Shown here: positions 48,881-58,439 of the stretch, piece after piece
How positions within the stretch are numbered: position 1 is the first letter of the stretch
Layout of the letters: every line of letters begins with the position of its first letter
NCBI GenBank assembly: GCA_038116745.1
Contig: JAYODW010000001.1
Span: 151,707-215,706 of the forward strand
From: JAYODW01 sp038116745
Lineage (GTDB): Bacteria > Pseudomonadota > Gammaproteobacteria > Ga0077536
Length of the DNA: 64,000 nucleotides
Direction: 5' to 3'
The notes under the pieces: model-generated
Databases searched by the model: none
What the model saw: the letters and a program-made list of their open reading frames with translations, nothing else
What the model was told of the DNA's origin: nothing
Program-made: the position numbers and the translations under genes

Positions 48881-50506
48881 TCAGGAGCTGCAGGAGAGCA
48901 TTGAACAGCCCGCCCGCTGGCGCGCCCAGTCAGGGCGACGTGCCGCAAGATGCTCGGCGCCGGTCTGGTCGTCATAGGGTCGTCGTAACACCTCAAGAAG
49001 TTCAGTCACGCCACCGTAATCTCCCTCTTCCGCGCGATCGATGGCAAGTTGCGCGAGGTAGTTGCGCAGCACATAGCGAGGGTTCGCAGAGTTCATGCGC
49101 TTACGTCGGGCCTCAGCGGAGAGCGGGTCGGAAGCTGCGCGCTGGAGATAGCTGGCGAGCCACGCATGAAGCTGCGCGAGATAGTCCGGCGTCACCTGCT
49201 CGGGCACGTAGTAGGCCTCGGCCAGCGTTTTCGGCAGCACGGATGTAGACAGGGTCTGTCCCGCATCCAGCAGGGCGAGCTGTCGGAAAAAGATGGTCAT
49301 GTCTGTCTCAACCGCAGCGAGCAGTTTGAACAGCTCCTCGACCAGGGTGCGATCAGCATCCCCCTGTAATGCGGATAAACCCAGTTTCGCCGCTGTGTGT
49401 GTGGCATGGGCCGCTTCATAGGTTGCTGAATAACTGCCCAGCGCTTTTTCGAGCTCAGGGATGTCTTCGATCAGGGGATAAAGTGCGTTGGCCAGCTGGA
49501 CCAGGTTCCACAGCGCTATCTGCGGCTGCTGACCGAAGCGATAGCGTCGGCCCTGAGCGTCGGTGGTGTTCGGCGTCCAGCTGGGATCGTAGTTTTCCAG
49601 CCAGCCATAGGGGCCGTAATCAATGGTCAGGCCCAGAATGGACATGTTGTCCGTATTCATCACGCCGTGTACGAAGCCGACCCGCATCCATTCGGCAATC
49701 ATCAGCGCCGTGCGCCGACAGACTTCCTGAAACCAGCTCAGGTAGCGCGTTTTGTCGGTATCCGCCCCACCACTGTCGGGCAGTGCAAGCTCAGGAAAAT
49801 CGGTTTTTATAGTGTGCTCGACGAGGCTTCTGAGCAGGCTCAGGTCCTGTCGCGCCGCGTGGATCTCGAAGTGTCCGAAACGGGTGAATGACGGTGCCAC
49901 CCGGCAGACCACTGCGCCCGGCTCGGGCCGGGGATGACCGTCATAGAACATATCGCGTACGACCGTCTCCCCGGTCGCCACCAGCGAGAGTGCACGGGTG
50001 GTTGGCACACCGAGATGGTGCATCGCTTCACTGCACAGAAACTCCCGGACGCTTGAGCGCATGACGGCCAGGCCGTCAGCACCGCGGGAGTAGGGGGTCG
50101 GTCCGGCGCCCTTCAGCTGCAGGGCCCATCGTTCGCCGCGGTGATTGACGACCTCTCCGAGGTTGATTGCGCGACCATCTCCAAGCTGGCCGGCCCAGTT
50201 GCCAAACTGGTGGCCGCCGTAGCAGGTTGCGTAGGGCTGCATTTCCGGCGCCAGCTGATTGCCCGAAAAAATCTCGACAAAGCGCCGGGAGCTGCAGAAG
50301 TCCGTGGACAAATCGAGCAGCTCCGCGACCTCTGCTGCATGGGCTACCAGTTCGGGCGCCGCAACGGGGGTGGGTTGCACAAAAGAAAACGCTGCCGCGA
50401 CCTGGCGGCGGAAGTTATCCGGCTCAGGATCGGGTGGCAGACTGCGGACAAAGGTATTGTCGAAGCGCCACGGTTGTTCGGCGGACTCCCCGGCGGATGT
50501 GGTCAT
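48881..50506 (-). CDS. selO: Protein adenylyltransferase SelO (YdiU)
   Basis: A 541-residue pseudokinase that transfers AMP to protein hydroxyl groups and regulates redox homeostasis. The body shows MQPYATCYGGHQFGNWAGQL, QLKGAGPTPYSRGADGLAVM, GVMNTDNMSILGLTIDYGPY (the AMP-binding Asn/Asp block) and the terminal PDWARQRAGCSMLSCSS. In eukaryotic SelO the third-from-last position is selenocysteine; here it is Cys, as in enterobacterial YdiU. It may be co-transcribed with the phosphodiesterase downstream. Confidence 0.95.
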   Translation of the reverse strand: MTTSAGESAEQPWRFDNTFVRSLPPDPEPDNFRRQVAAAFSFVQPTPVAAPELVAHAAEVAELLDLSTDFCSSRRFVEIFSGNQLAPEMQPYATCYGGHQFGNWAGQLGDGRAINLGEVVNHRGERWALQLKGAGPTPYSRGADGLAVMRSSVREFLCSEAMHHLGVPTTRALSLVATGETVVRDMFYDGHPRPEPGAVVCRVAPSFTRFGHFEIHAARQDLSLLRSLVEHTIKTDFPELALPDSGGADTDKTRYLSWFQEVCRRTALMIAEWMRVGFVHGVMNTDNMSILGLTIDYGPYGWLENYDPSWTPNTTDAQGRRYRFGQQPQIALWNLVQLANALYPLIEDIPELEKALGSYSATYEAAHATHTAAKLGLSALQGDADRTLVEELFKLLAAVETDMTIFFRQLALLDAGQTLSTSVLPKTLAEAYYVPEQVTPDYLAQLHAWLASYLQRAASDPLSAEARRKRMNSANPRYVLRNYLAQLAIDRAEEGDYGGVTELLEVLRRPYDDQTGAEHLAARRPDWARQRAGCSMLSCSS

Positions 50507-50595
50507 TGGCGGTTGCCTGGAGGGTGGTGAAAAGTATTGCGTAGTGTAAACCGCGCCCTCAGCGCGACAGGATGAACGCTTGCGCAGGCGGGCTG

Positions 50596-51465
50596 TCAGT
50601 TTGCGCGGCGGCTCTGCGCCTTGGCCAGCAGTGTTGCGAATCCGGGGTAAGCGTCGCGACTTATCAGTGTTCTCCTGACGCTGTCCCCTAATTTTTCATT
50701 GGCACGGATCCGCGCGCGTGCCACCAGCGGATCAGTCACGATCCCGCTCGCGACGAAATCAAAACCGCGCTCAAACAGCAGGTCCGGCAGGCAGCCAGCG
50801 GTAGGTCCGACGAGTGCCAGCCTTTCGGCATGTCGGCAGTGCGGGAGAACCCGATCCAGCGAGTTATTGAGCAGGGTGGTGCCGGTGCAGAGGATCTTGT
50901 TGGCGTCACGAAGAACCGACGGATCAGGAGTAATGACCAGCCCGGGTTCGTGTCGCGCCATGTGAGTTTTTTTTTCCAGCACCAGAACCTCCAGATTCCG
51001 TGCGCGCGCCTGACGAACCAGCGAGGGGAAGTTCCCAACCATGCCGAGCCGGTCTCCGGGTTGAAGGGCTAAACCGCCGAACGAGTCGTCTGGTTCCGGC
51101 GGGGTATAGCCGGCCTGCGTAAACAATCGGGCGGTGAGCGCGTTTATGGCCGCCAGACCAATCGAGCGTGCCGCGTCATCCGGCTCAATCAGCAGCGCTG
51201 CAAGGTCGCGTGCCCCGAGACCCGGGCGCACGCGACTGCGGTAGCGCTCCTGCAGAGTGGCCTGCTCTCCCCCGAGCCACGCGTAGTAGAGCCCTGCATG
51301 TCCGTCATCGAATTCCAGCTGGCCGAACTCGGCTTCTTTGTCCGGCGCGGGGGCCGGGTCCACCAGGGTGGCGCGCGTCAGGCGCGGCTCGCCGATCGCG
51401 GTGCAGATTCCGAGCGCCTGACGCAGAAGAGCTGAGCTGAAATCGGGGTCACGGTTATCAAGCAT
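50596..51465 (-). CDS. DUF364 family protein (putative heavy-metal chelation domain)
   Basis: A 289-residue protein. SIGLAAINALTARLF, RLGMVGNFPSLVRQARARNL, LEVLVLEKK, ILCTGTTLLNNSLDRVLP and LALVGPTAGCLPDLLFERGF fit the DUF364/DUF4213 pattern. Some relatives are clustered with metal or molybdenum uptake genes. The ribosome site is weak. Function is unassigned; no metal transport genes are seen here. Confidence 0.8.
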   Translation of the reverse strand: MLDNRDPDFSSALLRQALGICTAIGEPRLTRATLVDPAPAPDKEAEFGQLEFDDGHAGLYYAWLGGEQATLQERYRSRVRPGLGARDLAALLIEPDDAARSIGLAAINALTARLFTQAGYTPPEPDDSFGGLALQPGDRLGMVGNFPSLVRQARARNLEVLVLEKKTHMARHEPGLVITPDPSVLRDANKILCTGTTLLNNSLDRVLPHCRHAERLALVGPTAGCLPDLLFERGFDFVASGIVTDPLVARARIRANEKLGDSVRRTLISRDAYPGFATLLAKAQSRRAN

Positions 51466-51566
51466 GAGGGGCCGGCAGACAGCAGAGAGTCTTCTATTAG
51501 AATGGAAGCGCAGGCCATGCTCGAGGGGAGCGGCCGGCGCGGAATAACTGAGGGGAGAGAAGGATC

Positions 51567-53645
51567 ATGGTCAGATCATATCGCTGGCTGGGCGCAGGCC
51601 TGCTGGCCGTTGCTGCGGCCTCTGCATCGGCTGAAACGGTCGTCAACGACAGCACCTTGTCGGAGCTGGGTGACGGGAGTAACTGGCTCGGCTACGGCCG
51701 TAATTACACTGAACAGCGCTTCAGCCCGTTGACGGATATCAACGCGGAAACCGTGAAACGCCTCGGTGTCGAGTGGGTGCTCGACCTGCCCGGTGACCGC
51801 TCGCTGGTGGCCACCCCGCTGGTGGTCGACGGCGTGATCTACTTCACCGGCACATTCTCCAAGACCCGGGCGGTTGAAGCCAAGACGGGGAAAGTCCTCT
51901 GGGAATATGACCCCAAAGCGGTGGAGCACGCGGGTGACCGTCTGCGCATCATGTGGGATCAGAACAAGGGTCCTGCGTTCTGGAACGGCAAGGTCATTAT
52001 TTCGACCATCGACGGGCGTCTGGTAGCGCTCAACGCGAAAACCGGCGAAAAAATCTGGGAGACCATGACCGTCGACCCGCGTCGGGCCTACTACATCACC
52101 GGCGCGCCGAAAGTTTTCCGCGGCAAGGTGCTCATCGGCAACGGCGGCACGGAGCAGGAGGCTGCGCGAGGCTACGTCACAGCGTACGACGCCGAGACCG
52201 GTGAGCAGGCCTGGCGCTTCTGGATTGTGCCGGGCAACCCGGCTGACGGCTTCGAAAACAAAGCCATGGAAATGGCGGCCAAGACCTGGACCGGCGAATG
52301 GTGGAAGTATGGCGGGGGCGGCAACGCCTGGAACGGCTTCACCTACGACCCTGAGTTCAACACGGTGTACATCGGGACAGGCAACGGTTCTCCCTGGAAC
52401 CAGAAGATCCGCTCTCCCGGGGGCGGGGATAACCTGTTCTTGTGCTCTATCGTTGCTCTTGATGCGGACAGCGGTGAGTACAAGTGGCATTACCAGACGG
52501 TGCCCGGCGAGACCTGGGACTACAACTCCAACATGGACATCGTGCTCGCCGATCTGAAGTACGGCGATCAGACCATCAAGGCGCTGATGCATGCGCCGAA
52601 AAACGGCTTCTTCTACGTGATTAATCGCGCTAACGGCGAGCTGCTGTCGGCAGAGAAGATCGCCAAGGTGACCTGGGCGTCGCATGTCGACCTGAAAACC
52701 GGGCGCCCCGTGGAGATCCCCACCGCGCGCTATGGCGACGGCGAAGAGCTGGTATGGCCGAGTCCGTTTGGCGCGCATTCCTGGCACGCGATGTCCTATA
52801 ACCCCAATACCGGCCTGGTCTACATCCCTGTGATTGAAATGCCTGCTCTCTGGAAAGACGGTGGGGTTGATTTTCAGGCCTGGAAGCCGCCGAGTTTCTA
52901 CGTCAACGTGGGCGTAGAGTTCGGCACGGAGGACACACCTGCGGATTACGGCGAGGCCTTCCTGATGGCCTGGGACCCGATCAAAAACGAGACGGTGTGG
53001 AAGCACAAGCTGCCACCGCAATGGAATCCGGGCACCATGACGACGGCAGGCAATCTGGTGTTCGAGGGGCGGGCCGATGGGGTGTTTGTGGCGTATGACG
53101 CGACCTCGGGTGAAGAGCTCTGGTCCCTGCCCCTCGGAGTAGGGATTTCAGCGCCACCCGTGACCTATGCTGTAGATGGCAAGCAGTACATTTCTCTGCT
53201 TGTGGGATGGGGTGGTGCGGGGCTCATTTCCGGCACGCTGGCGGCTCAGCACGGCTGGAAATACGGGGTGCATCCCCGCCGGCTTTACACTTTCGCGCTG
53301 GATGGCACAGGCAAAGTCCCGCCGTCACCGCCACCAACGATGGCGCAGCCGGTTGACCCGAAGGATTTTGTGATCGACGAGCAGCTGGCTTCCTATGGGC
53401 AGTCGGTTTATGCGCAGTCCTGTTTTCTGTGCCATGGCGGTGGCGCAGTATCCGGTGGCAATGCCCCCGATCTGCGGGAGTCGCCGATCGCGCTGTCCCC
53501 CGAGGCTTTCAAGTCCGTAGTGGTCGACGGTGCGAAGATGGCCAACGGCATGCCGCGTTTTACCCATTTCACCGACAAAGAGCTGGACGGCCTCCGCCAT
53601 TACTTCCGCCTGATGGCGCGGCGCTCGGTGATAGCGAGCAAATAG
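51567..53645 (+). CDS. PQQ-dependent alcohol dehydrogenase with C-terminal cytochrome c domain (quinohemoprotein)
   Basis: A 692-residue precursor with a signal peptide (residues 1-22, ...ASASA). The eight-bladed propeller carries GNGGTEQEAARGYVTAYDAE, NTVYIGTGNGSPWNQK and GETWDYNSNMD, where Asp318 is the catalytic base. The residue two after it is Asn, not the Asp seen in lanthanide enzymes, so a calcium site is more likely. A cytochrome c domain has CFLCH (619-623) and Met662 as axial ligand. Around residue 128, where most relatives have the Cys-Cys pair of the vicinal disulfide, this protein reads RIMWDQNKGPA, so the pair is missing. It oxidises primary alcohols in the periplasm. GAGGGGAGAGAAGG precedes the ATG. 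No electron acceptor gene follows. Confidence 0.93.
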   Translation: MVRSYRWLGAGLLAVAAASASAETVVNDSTLSELGDGSNWLGYGRNYTEQRFSPLTDINAETVKRLGVEWVLDLPGDRSLVATPLVVDGVIYFTGTFSKTRAVEAKTGKVLWEYDPKAVEHAGDRLRIMWDQNKGPAFWNGKVIISTIDGRLVALNAKTGEKIWETMTVDPRRAYYITGAPKVFRGKVLIGNGGTEQEAARGYVTAYDAETGEQAWRFWIVPGNPADGFENKAMEMAAKTWTGEWWKYGGGGNAWNGFTYDPEFNTVYIGTGNGSPWNQKIRSPGGGDNLFLCSIVALDADSGEYKWHYQTVPGETWDYNSNMDIVLADLKYGDQTIKALMHAPKNGFFYVINRANGELLSAEKIAKVTWASHVDLKTGRPVEIPTARYGDGEELVWPSPFGAHSWHAMSYNPNTGLVYIPVIEMPALWKDGGVDFQAWKPPSFYVNVGVEFGTEDTPADYGEAFLMAWDPIKNETVWKHKLPPQWNPGTMTTAGNLVFEGRADGVFVAYDATSGEELWSLPLGVGISAPPVTYAVDGKQYISLLVGWGGAGLISGTLAAQHGWKYGVHPRRLYTFALDGTGKVPPSPPPTMAQPVDPKDFVIDEQLASYGQSVYAQSCFLCHGGGAVSGGNAPDLRESPIALSPEAFKSVVVDGAKMANGMPRFTHFTDKELDGLRHYFRLMARRSVIASK

Positions 53646-53657
53646 TTCAAGCGCAGC

Positions 53658-53682
53658 GGCGGGTCAGCATGGCTGGCCCGCC
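53658..53682. terminator. Strong hairpin after the quinohemoprotein gene
   Basis: An 11-bp stem with one G-U pair (GGCGGGUCAGC/GCUGGCCCGCC) and a three-base loop lies 12 bp after the PQQ dehydrogenase stop. It is strong, but without a U-tract. Confidence 0.5.
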
Positions 53683-53814
53683 GTGTGCTACACCGACGCA
53701 AAAGTTCGGCATTCCGTCCTGAATATTTCCGATAGGACAACAGGTCAGACGAAACCTGCCGCTTCATGCTGCCATCGGGACGGCTTTTAACGCGCTGGCA
53801 ATCGGAGATCCGAA

Positions 53815-54314
53815 ATGACCGAAATCACGCATGCTTTCAGCTATCCCGAGATTTCATTCCTGCAACAGGCAAAACTTCAGGCACAGGTCATAGTTCCGGT
53901 GTTACGCGCCCTGCGCGAACGGCTGGGGGTTAAAGAAGCCAACGCGCTGGTTGCCGAAGCGTTGCGCGACTGGTCCCGGGAGCAGTTCCGGCGCGCTGGT
54001 GCAGCTGCCGGGGGGCTGGCCTGAAGAGCTGGGCACCCGTATGGGAAAACGGTTTCGCGAAAATTGGTGACGGATTCGAGCTCGATGTTCTGCGGCACGA
54101 TGAACACGCTCAGGATTTCAACGTGACCCGATGTCCCTATGCGGAGTTTTTCCGTGCGCTGAACGAGCCCGAACTCGGGGCGATCCTGATGTGTGAGGCT
54201 GATATCCACCTGGCCGAGGAAATCGGTGGGGACGACGTCGAGTTCTCACGAACGCGGACCATTATGAATGGCGCCGACTATTGCGATTTCCGCATTCGGA
54301 TGAGAAGCGACTGA
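53815..54314 (+). pseudogene. L-2-amino-thiazoline-4-carboxylate hydrolase-family gene, frameshifted
   Basis: Two open frames together make one protein of about 166 residues. The first half (53815-54024) is MTEITHAFSYPEISFLQQAK onwards, with ALRDWSREQFRRAGA. The second half, one frame back, begins about 54018 and reads FNVTRCPYAEFFRALNEPEL, CEADIHLAEEIG, RTIMNGADYCDFRIR, the signature half of the ATC hydrolase family (a cysteine-producing hydrolase in Pseudomonas). The two overlap around a six-G run (54010-54015), so a lost base in the assembly, a real mutation or a -1 frameshift can all explain the break. GGAG precedes the ATG. Confidence 0.75.
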
Positions 54315-54447
54315 TACCAGAGCGCTGATTGATTTCTCAACACGGCCTGTGAAGCAATGTTCTGCCGGCGCATATCGAGCCGGCCGGGTTGCCTGAGACC
54401 CCTCATCCGATTAGCGTCAGGTCTGGCGTTTTGGATGAGGGAGAGTC

Positions 54448-55365
54448 ATGGCACTGCGAACCCTGGGGCGCGGGACGTCCAGCCGCGAGCTGCTGCAATC
54501 TCTGGGCGAGGATGGTGCGGTCATCGTCAGCGATGTCGCCGATACGTCGGTAGTTGATGCCCTTGAGTCTGAGCTGGAGCCTTTGATAGCGCGTACCCCG
54601 AAGGGCGCAGACGAGTTTTCCGGTTTTGAAACGCAGCGCACGGGCGCACTGGTGGCGCGGACGCCGCTGGCGCGCGGTTTCGTGATGGATCCTCTGGTGC
54701 TCGCCTGTGCACGCGAGTTTCTTGCTCCCTGGGCAGAGCGGATTGTTCTGCACCTGACCCAGACCATCAATATTCATCCGGGTGAAGGCACGCAGCATCT
54801 GCATCGCGATCGTCTTGCATGGGGACTGCATCTGCCGCGGGACATCGAGCCGCAGTTCAATACCATCTGGGCTTTGACGGACTTCACCGCAGAGAACGGC
54901 GCAACCCGGGTCGTGCCGGGGAGCCATCGCTGGGACTGGTCAAGGCGGGCGGAGCCCGAAGAATTCTGCCAGGCGGAAATGTCGCGGGGGTCGGTGCTCT
55001 TCTACACTGGCAGTGTGTTACATAGCGGCAGCGCTAACCTTTCTGCCGAGCCACGTCTGGGACTGAATATCACTTACTGCCTGGGCTGGTTGCGGCAGGA
55101 AGAGAACCAGTATCTGTCCTGCCCACCGGAAATCGCTCGCACCCTCGAACCTGAACTGCAGGAGTTGCTGGGCTACACGCAGGGTGATTATGCGCTGGGG
55201 TATTTTTCAGATCCGTTCGACCGCGGTACGAACCCCGGGATTCTGCCGACTGAAATGGCACTGGGGCGAATGCCTCGATCGGAAGTCAGTTTCTCGCTAT
55301 CGAGTGAAACCGATTCAGGCATCAGCAGGGAGTTTCTGGACGAGCTGACCGGACAATCCAGCTGA
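54448..55365 (+). CDS. Phytanoyl-CoA dioxygenase (PhyH)-family 2OG/Fe(II) enzyme
   Basis: A 305-residue protein with His119-x-Asp121 (LHRDRLAW) and His192 (SVLHSGSANLS) as iron ligands and Arg203 (PRLGLNITY) for 2-oxoglutarate. NTIWALTDFTAENGATRVVP, then GSHRWDW, is the family block. Bacterial members hydroxylate a wide range of small molecules or lipids, so the substrate is open. GGGAGAG precedes the ATG. It converges on the AhpD-like gene. Confidence 0.88.
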   Translation: MALRTLGRGTSSRELLQSLGEDGAVIVSDVADTSVVDALESELEPLIARTPKGADEFSGFETQRTGALVARTPLARGFVMDPLVLACAREFLAPWAERIVLHLTQTINIHPGEGTQHLHRDRLAWGLHLPRDIEPQFNTIWALTDFTAENGATRVVPGSHRWDWSRRAEPEEFCQAEMSRGSVLFYTGSVLHSGSANLSAEPRLGLNITYCLGWLRQEENQYLSCPPEIARTLEPELQELLGYTQGDYALGYFSDPFDRGTNPGILPTEMALGRMPRSEVSFSLSSETDSGISREFLDELTGQSS

Positions 55366-55556
55366 GCGGCTGAGACCTTATTCGCGCCTGGCGGCCGCAG
55401 TCCGCGAGTATCAGGAGAATGCAGGTCTGGCAAGCTCAGCGCTCTCGAAAGAGCTGCCCTGCGGCTACCAATAGCAGCCTGAAACTGCGCGCAGGGTGAC
55501 TGCAATGCACGAGCGGCCGCCTGGGGTGAGCGGCATTCTGCCCGGGGTGCGGTGTT

Positions 55557-56159
55557 TCAGCGGTGCATGTCCAGATATCCCGGCGTGATTTTGAGACCAA
55601 CAGCAACCGCAATACGGTTGGCATACGCATAAAACGCCGCTGTGGAGGCGATGTACCAGATCGCCTCATCCGAGTATCCCAGCTCACGCAGACGGTTACG
55701 CTCGTCGTCGCCAATAGCTTCCGGATCATCGTTGACCAGAACGACGAAATCGAGCATCGCACGGTGGCGCTCAGATAGTTCAGCAAGGCGGTAATTGCGC
55801 CCGATGTATTCGGCGAAAAGCGGGTCTCCGCTGACACCGCGCAACAGCGCGCCGTGGTGCGCACAGCAGTAGGCACAGCCGTTGGTCTGCGCGCTGACCA
55901 GCGCTATCAGTTCATGCTCCAGTTGGGTCAAACCGCTGTCTGTACGCAGCAGCTCCATATAGACCCCCATGAAGGTTTTGAGGCGAAGGTTGTCGCTGGC
56001 GAACAGGCGGACGAAATTCGGCAGGAAGCCGTATTTTTTCTCAATTCCGGCAACCAGATCGCGCATTTCCGGCTCCAGGTTGTCGCGGTCTCTCAGATCG
56101 AGAGCGCAGATTTCGAGATTGCTGTTTGCTTGTGGCGTCGACTTCATGACCTTGGACAC
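55557..56159 (-). CDS. Carboxymuconolactone decarboxylase / AhpD-like peroxidase-related protein
   Basis: A 200-residue helical protein with the redox motif NGCAYCCAHHGALLRG (Cys95, Cys98, His101/102) of AhpD-like 'peroxidase-related' proteins. DSGLTQLEHELIALVSAQTN precedes it and a second CMD half (FVVLVNDDPEAIG, ELGYSDEAIWYIAS) follows. The start is a GTG at 56159, supported by AGGAGA seven bases ahead. Likely role: thiol-disulfide reduction in peroxide defence. Confidence 0.85.
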   Translation of the reverse strand: MSKVMKSTPQANSNLEICALDLRDRDNLEPEMRDLVAGIEKKYGFLPNFVRLFASDNLRLKTFMGVYMELLRTDSGLTQLEHELIALVSAQTNGCAYCCAHHGALLRGVSGDPLFAEYIGRNYRLAELSERHRAMLDFVVLVNDDPEAIGDDERNRLRELGYSDEAIWYIASTAAFYAYANRIAVAVGLKITPGYLDMHR

Positions 56160-56515
56160 GCTATCTCTCCTCGCTATTGCTGGCTGGGTCGTCCGACCGG
56201 ACGATTGGCGCCCCGGCCAGTGCCTACGATAGTCGAGAAATGCGCCTTTCGCGTGTCGGCGCAGCAGGATCCAGGCAGGCGGCCAATCGCATTTAAAGAA
56301 TCCGTTGCGAGACGTACGGGACCCAGGCGGCGGCGTCGGCCGCGGGTTGCTGTGACCGTCGCAAAAAAAAGTCGTCGTGCTGTGAAAGGTTCGAGTTTAA
56401 GCAGGAATAGGCGCAGGGTTCTGTGACAGAATAGCGCCCGTTTTTCGGCCTATTGCGCCGAGAACTTACGATTCTTCCAGGCTCAAAAGCCGTCGAGTAA
56501 CAAGGCAACAGACAC
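56160..56515. other. Divergent intergenic region, 356 bp
   Basis: This region separates the AhpD-like gene from ettA and must hold both promoters. I see no convincing -35/-10 pair, no operator-like palindrome and no reading frame of note. Confidence 0.5.
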
Positions 56516-58189
56516 ATGGCGCAATACGTCTTCCAGATGCACCGCGTGGGCAAAGTCGTGCCCCCGAAAAAGCAGATCCTTTCCAATATTTCGCTGAGTT
56601 TTTTTCCCGGCGCCAAGATTGGCGTGCTGGGCCTGAATGGCGCAGGTAAATCGAGTCTGCTGCGCATCATGGGGGGTGTGGATAAGGACTTTGAGGGGGA
56701 GGCAGTCCCTCTGAAGGATCTAAAGATCGGCTTTCTGACCCAGGAACCCGAACTCGACGCGGATAAGGACGTGCGCGGCAACGTGGAAGAAGGACTGGGG
56801 GAGACCGTGGGGCTGCTGGAGCGTTTCAACGAAATCTCCATGAAATTCGCGGAACCGATGAGCGACGATGAGATGACCGCGCTGCTTGAGGAGCAGGGCG
56901 AACTGCAAAACGCGATTGATGCCGTTGGGGGATGGGAAATCGAGCGAAAGCTCGACATCGCCGGCGATGCGCTGCGGTTGCCGCCCTGGGAGGCGGACGT
57001 CACTAAGCTGTCCGGTGGTGAGCGCAGACGCGTTGCACTGTGTCGCCTGCTGCTCTCGCAGCCGGACATGCTTCTGCTGGACGAACCGACGAACCATCTC
57101 GACGCCGAATCCGTGGCCTGGCTGGAGAAGTATCTAGAAAGCTACCCGGGAACGGTTGTCGCTGTGACGCACGATCGCTATTTCCTTGACAACGTTGCTG
57201 GCTGGATTCTCGAGCTGGACCGCGGACGGGGAATCCCGTGGGAGGGCAACTATTCCTCCTGGCTTTTGCAGAAAGAGGCGCGCCTGAAGCAGGAAGAGCG
57301 CGAGCAGGCGGCGCACCGCAAGACGGTTGCCGCCGAGCTGGAATGGGTGCGCCAGAACGCCAAGGGACGCCAGGCGAAGAGCAGGGCGCGACTGCAGCGC
57401 TTTGAAGAGCTGCAGTCGCGTGAATTCCAGCAGCGTAATGAAACCAATGAGATTTACATCCCGCCGGGGCCCCGGCTGGGTGACGTCGTGATTGAAGCGA
57501 CCCATCTGAGCAAGGCTTTCGGCGAGCGGCTGCTGATTGACGACCTCAGCTTTAATCTGCCCGCCGGCGGCATCGTTGGCGTGATCGGTGCCAACGGCGC
57601 AGGTAAGTCCACGCTGTTCAAGATGCTGACGGGGCAGGAGAGCCCGGACAGCGGGGACATCAAGATCGGGCACACCGTCGAATTTGCCTACGTCGATCAG
57701 AGCCGCGATGCGCTGAACGATAAAAATACCGTGTGGCAGGAGATATCCGGCGGACAGGACATCCTCACTATCGGGGACGTCGAGATCCAGTCACGCGCTT
57801 ATTGCGGCCGTTTCAACTTCAGGGGGCAGGACCAACAGAAGTTCGTTGGTCAGCTGTCAGGGGGCGAGCGAAACCGGCTGCATCTGGCGAAAGTGCTGCT
57901 CAAGGGGGGCAACGTGCTGCTGCTGGATGAGCCGACAAACGACCTGGATGTCGAGACTCTACGTGCCCTCGAAGAAGCGCTGCTGGCTTTCCCCGGTTGC
58001 GTGATCGTCATTTCTCACGATCGCTGGTTTCTCGACCGGGTAGCCACGCACATGATGGCGTTTGAGGGTGACAGCCACGTTGAATGGTTTCCCGGCAACT
58101 ACGCCGATTACGAGGCTGATCGAAAGACCCGTCTCGGCGATGAGGCGGGTAAACCCCACCGTATCAAGTTCAAGCCGGTCACGCGCTGA
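56516..58189 (+). CDS. ettA: Energy-dependent translational throttle protein EttA (ABC-F)
   Basis: A 557-residue ABC-F ATPase that binds the ribosomal E site and gates entry into elongation according to the ADP/ATP ratio. Walker A GLNGAGKSSLLRIM and GANGAGKSTLFKML, ABC signatures KLSGGERRRVALC and QLSGGERNRLHLA, Walker B MLLLDEPTNHLDAESVAWLE and VLLLDEPTNDLDVETLRALE are intact. The arm and P-site tRNA-interaction motif WEGNYSSWLLQKEARLKQEE is kept. The match to E. coli EttA is along the full length. Confidence 0.97.
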   Translation: MAQYVFQMHRVGKVVPPKKQILSNISLSFFPGAKIGVLGLNGAGKSSLLRIMGGVDKDFEGEAVPLKDLKIGFLTQEPELDADKDVRGNVEEGLGETVGLLERFNEISMKFAEPMSDDEMTALLEEQGELQNAIDAVGGWEIERKLDIAGDALRLPPWEADVTKLSGGERRRVALCRLLLSQPDMLLLDEPTNHLDAESVAWLEKYLESYPGTVVAVTHDRYFLDNVAGWILELDRGRGIPWEGNYSSWLLQKEARLKQEEREQAAHRKTVAAELEWVRQNAKGRQAKSRARLQRFEELQSREFQQRNETNEIYIPPGPRLGDVVIEATHLSKAFGERLLIDDLSFNLPAGGIVGVIGANGAGKSTLFKMLTGQESPDSGDIKIGHTVEFAYVDQSRDALNDKNTVWQEISGGQDILTIGDVEIQSRAYCGRFNFRGQDQQKFVGQLSGGERNRLHLAKVLLKGGNVLLLDEPTNDLDVETLRALEEALLAFPGCVIVISHDRWFLDRVATHMMAFEGDSHVEWFPGNYADYEADRKTRLGDEAGKPHRIKFKPVTR

Positions 58190-58439
58190 TTACCAGATCG
58201 GCGCGGCTGCGAGCTGTGTCGCTCTGAAAAATTAGACGCGGGTGACAATGCAACCAGAGAGAGCCGGGCATGACAGATGTATTGCGGGTGCTTTCCGGGC
58301 TAAAAAAATCGGGTCTGCCAGCCTGCACGGCTCTGGCCTGAAGGCATTGACCGAGCTCTTTTCCGCCCGGTTACAGCGCGTTGTGCGGGGCCCGGAAGCC
58401 GGATAGTCTGGGACCGATTTTCATGTTCGCGGGCACTCG
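58190..58439. other. Intergenic region with a doubtful small frame
   Basis: The 250 bp between ettA and the AI-2E-family gene hold one possible 23-codon frame (58270-58341, MTDVLRVLSGLKKSG...) with a purine-rich AGAGAGAG-like stretch upstream and a GCCAG/CTGGC hairpin overlapping its end (58316-58337). Coding is unproven; a leader peptide is conceivable. Confidence 0.25.

Noticed and set aside
51576..53021. 481-codon frame on the minus strand
   Set aside because: Antisense to the PQQ dehydrogenase; rich in Arg/His/Val and without motifs.
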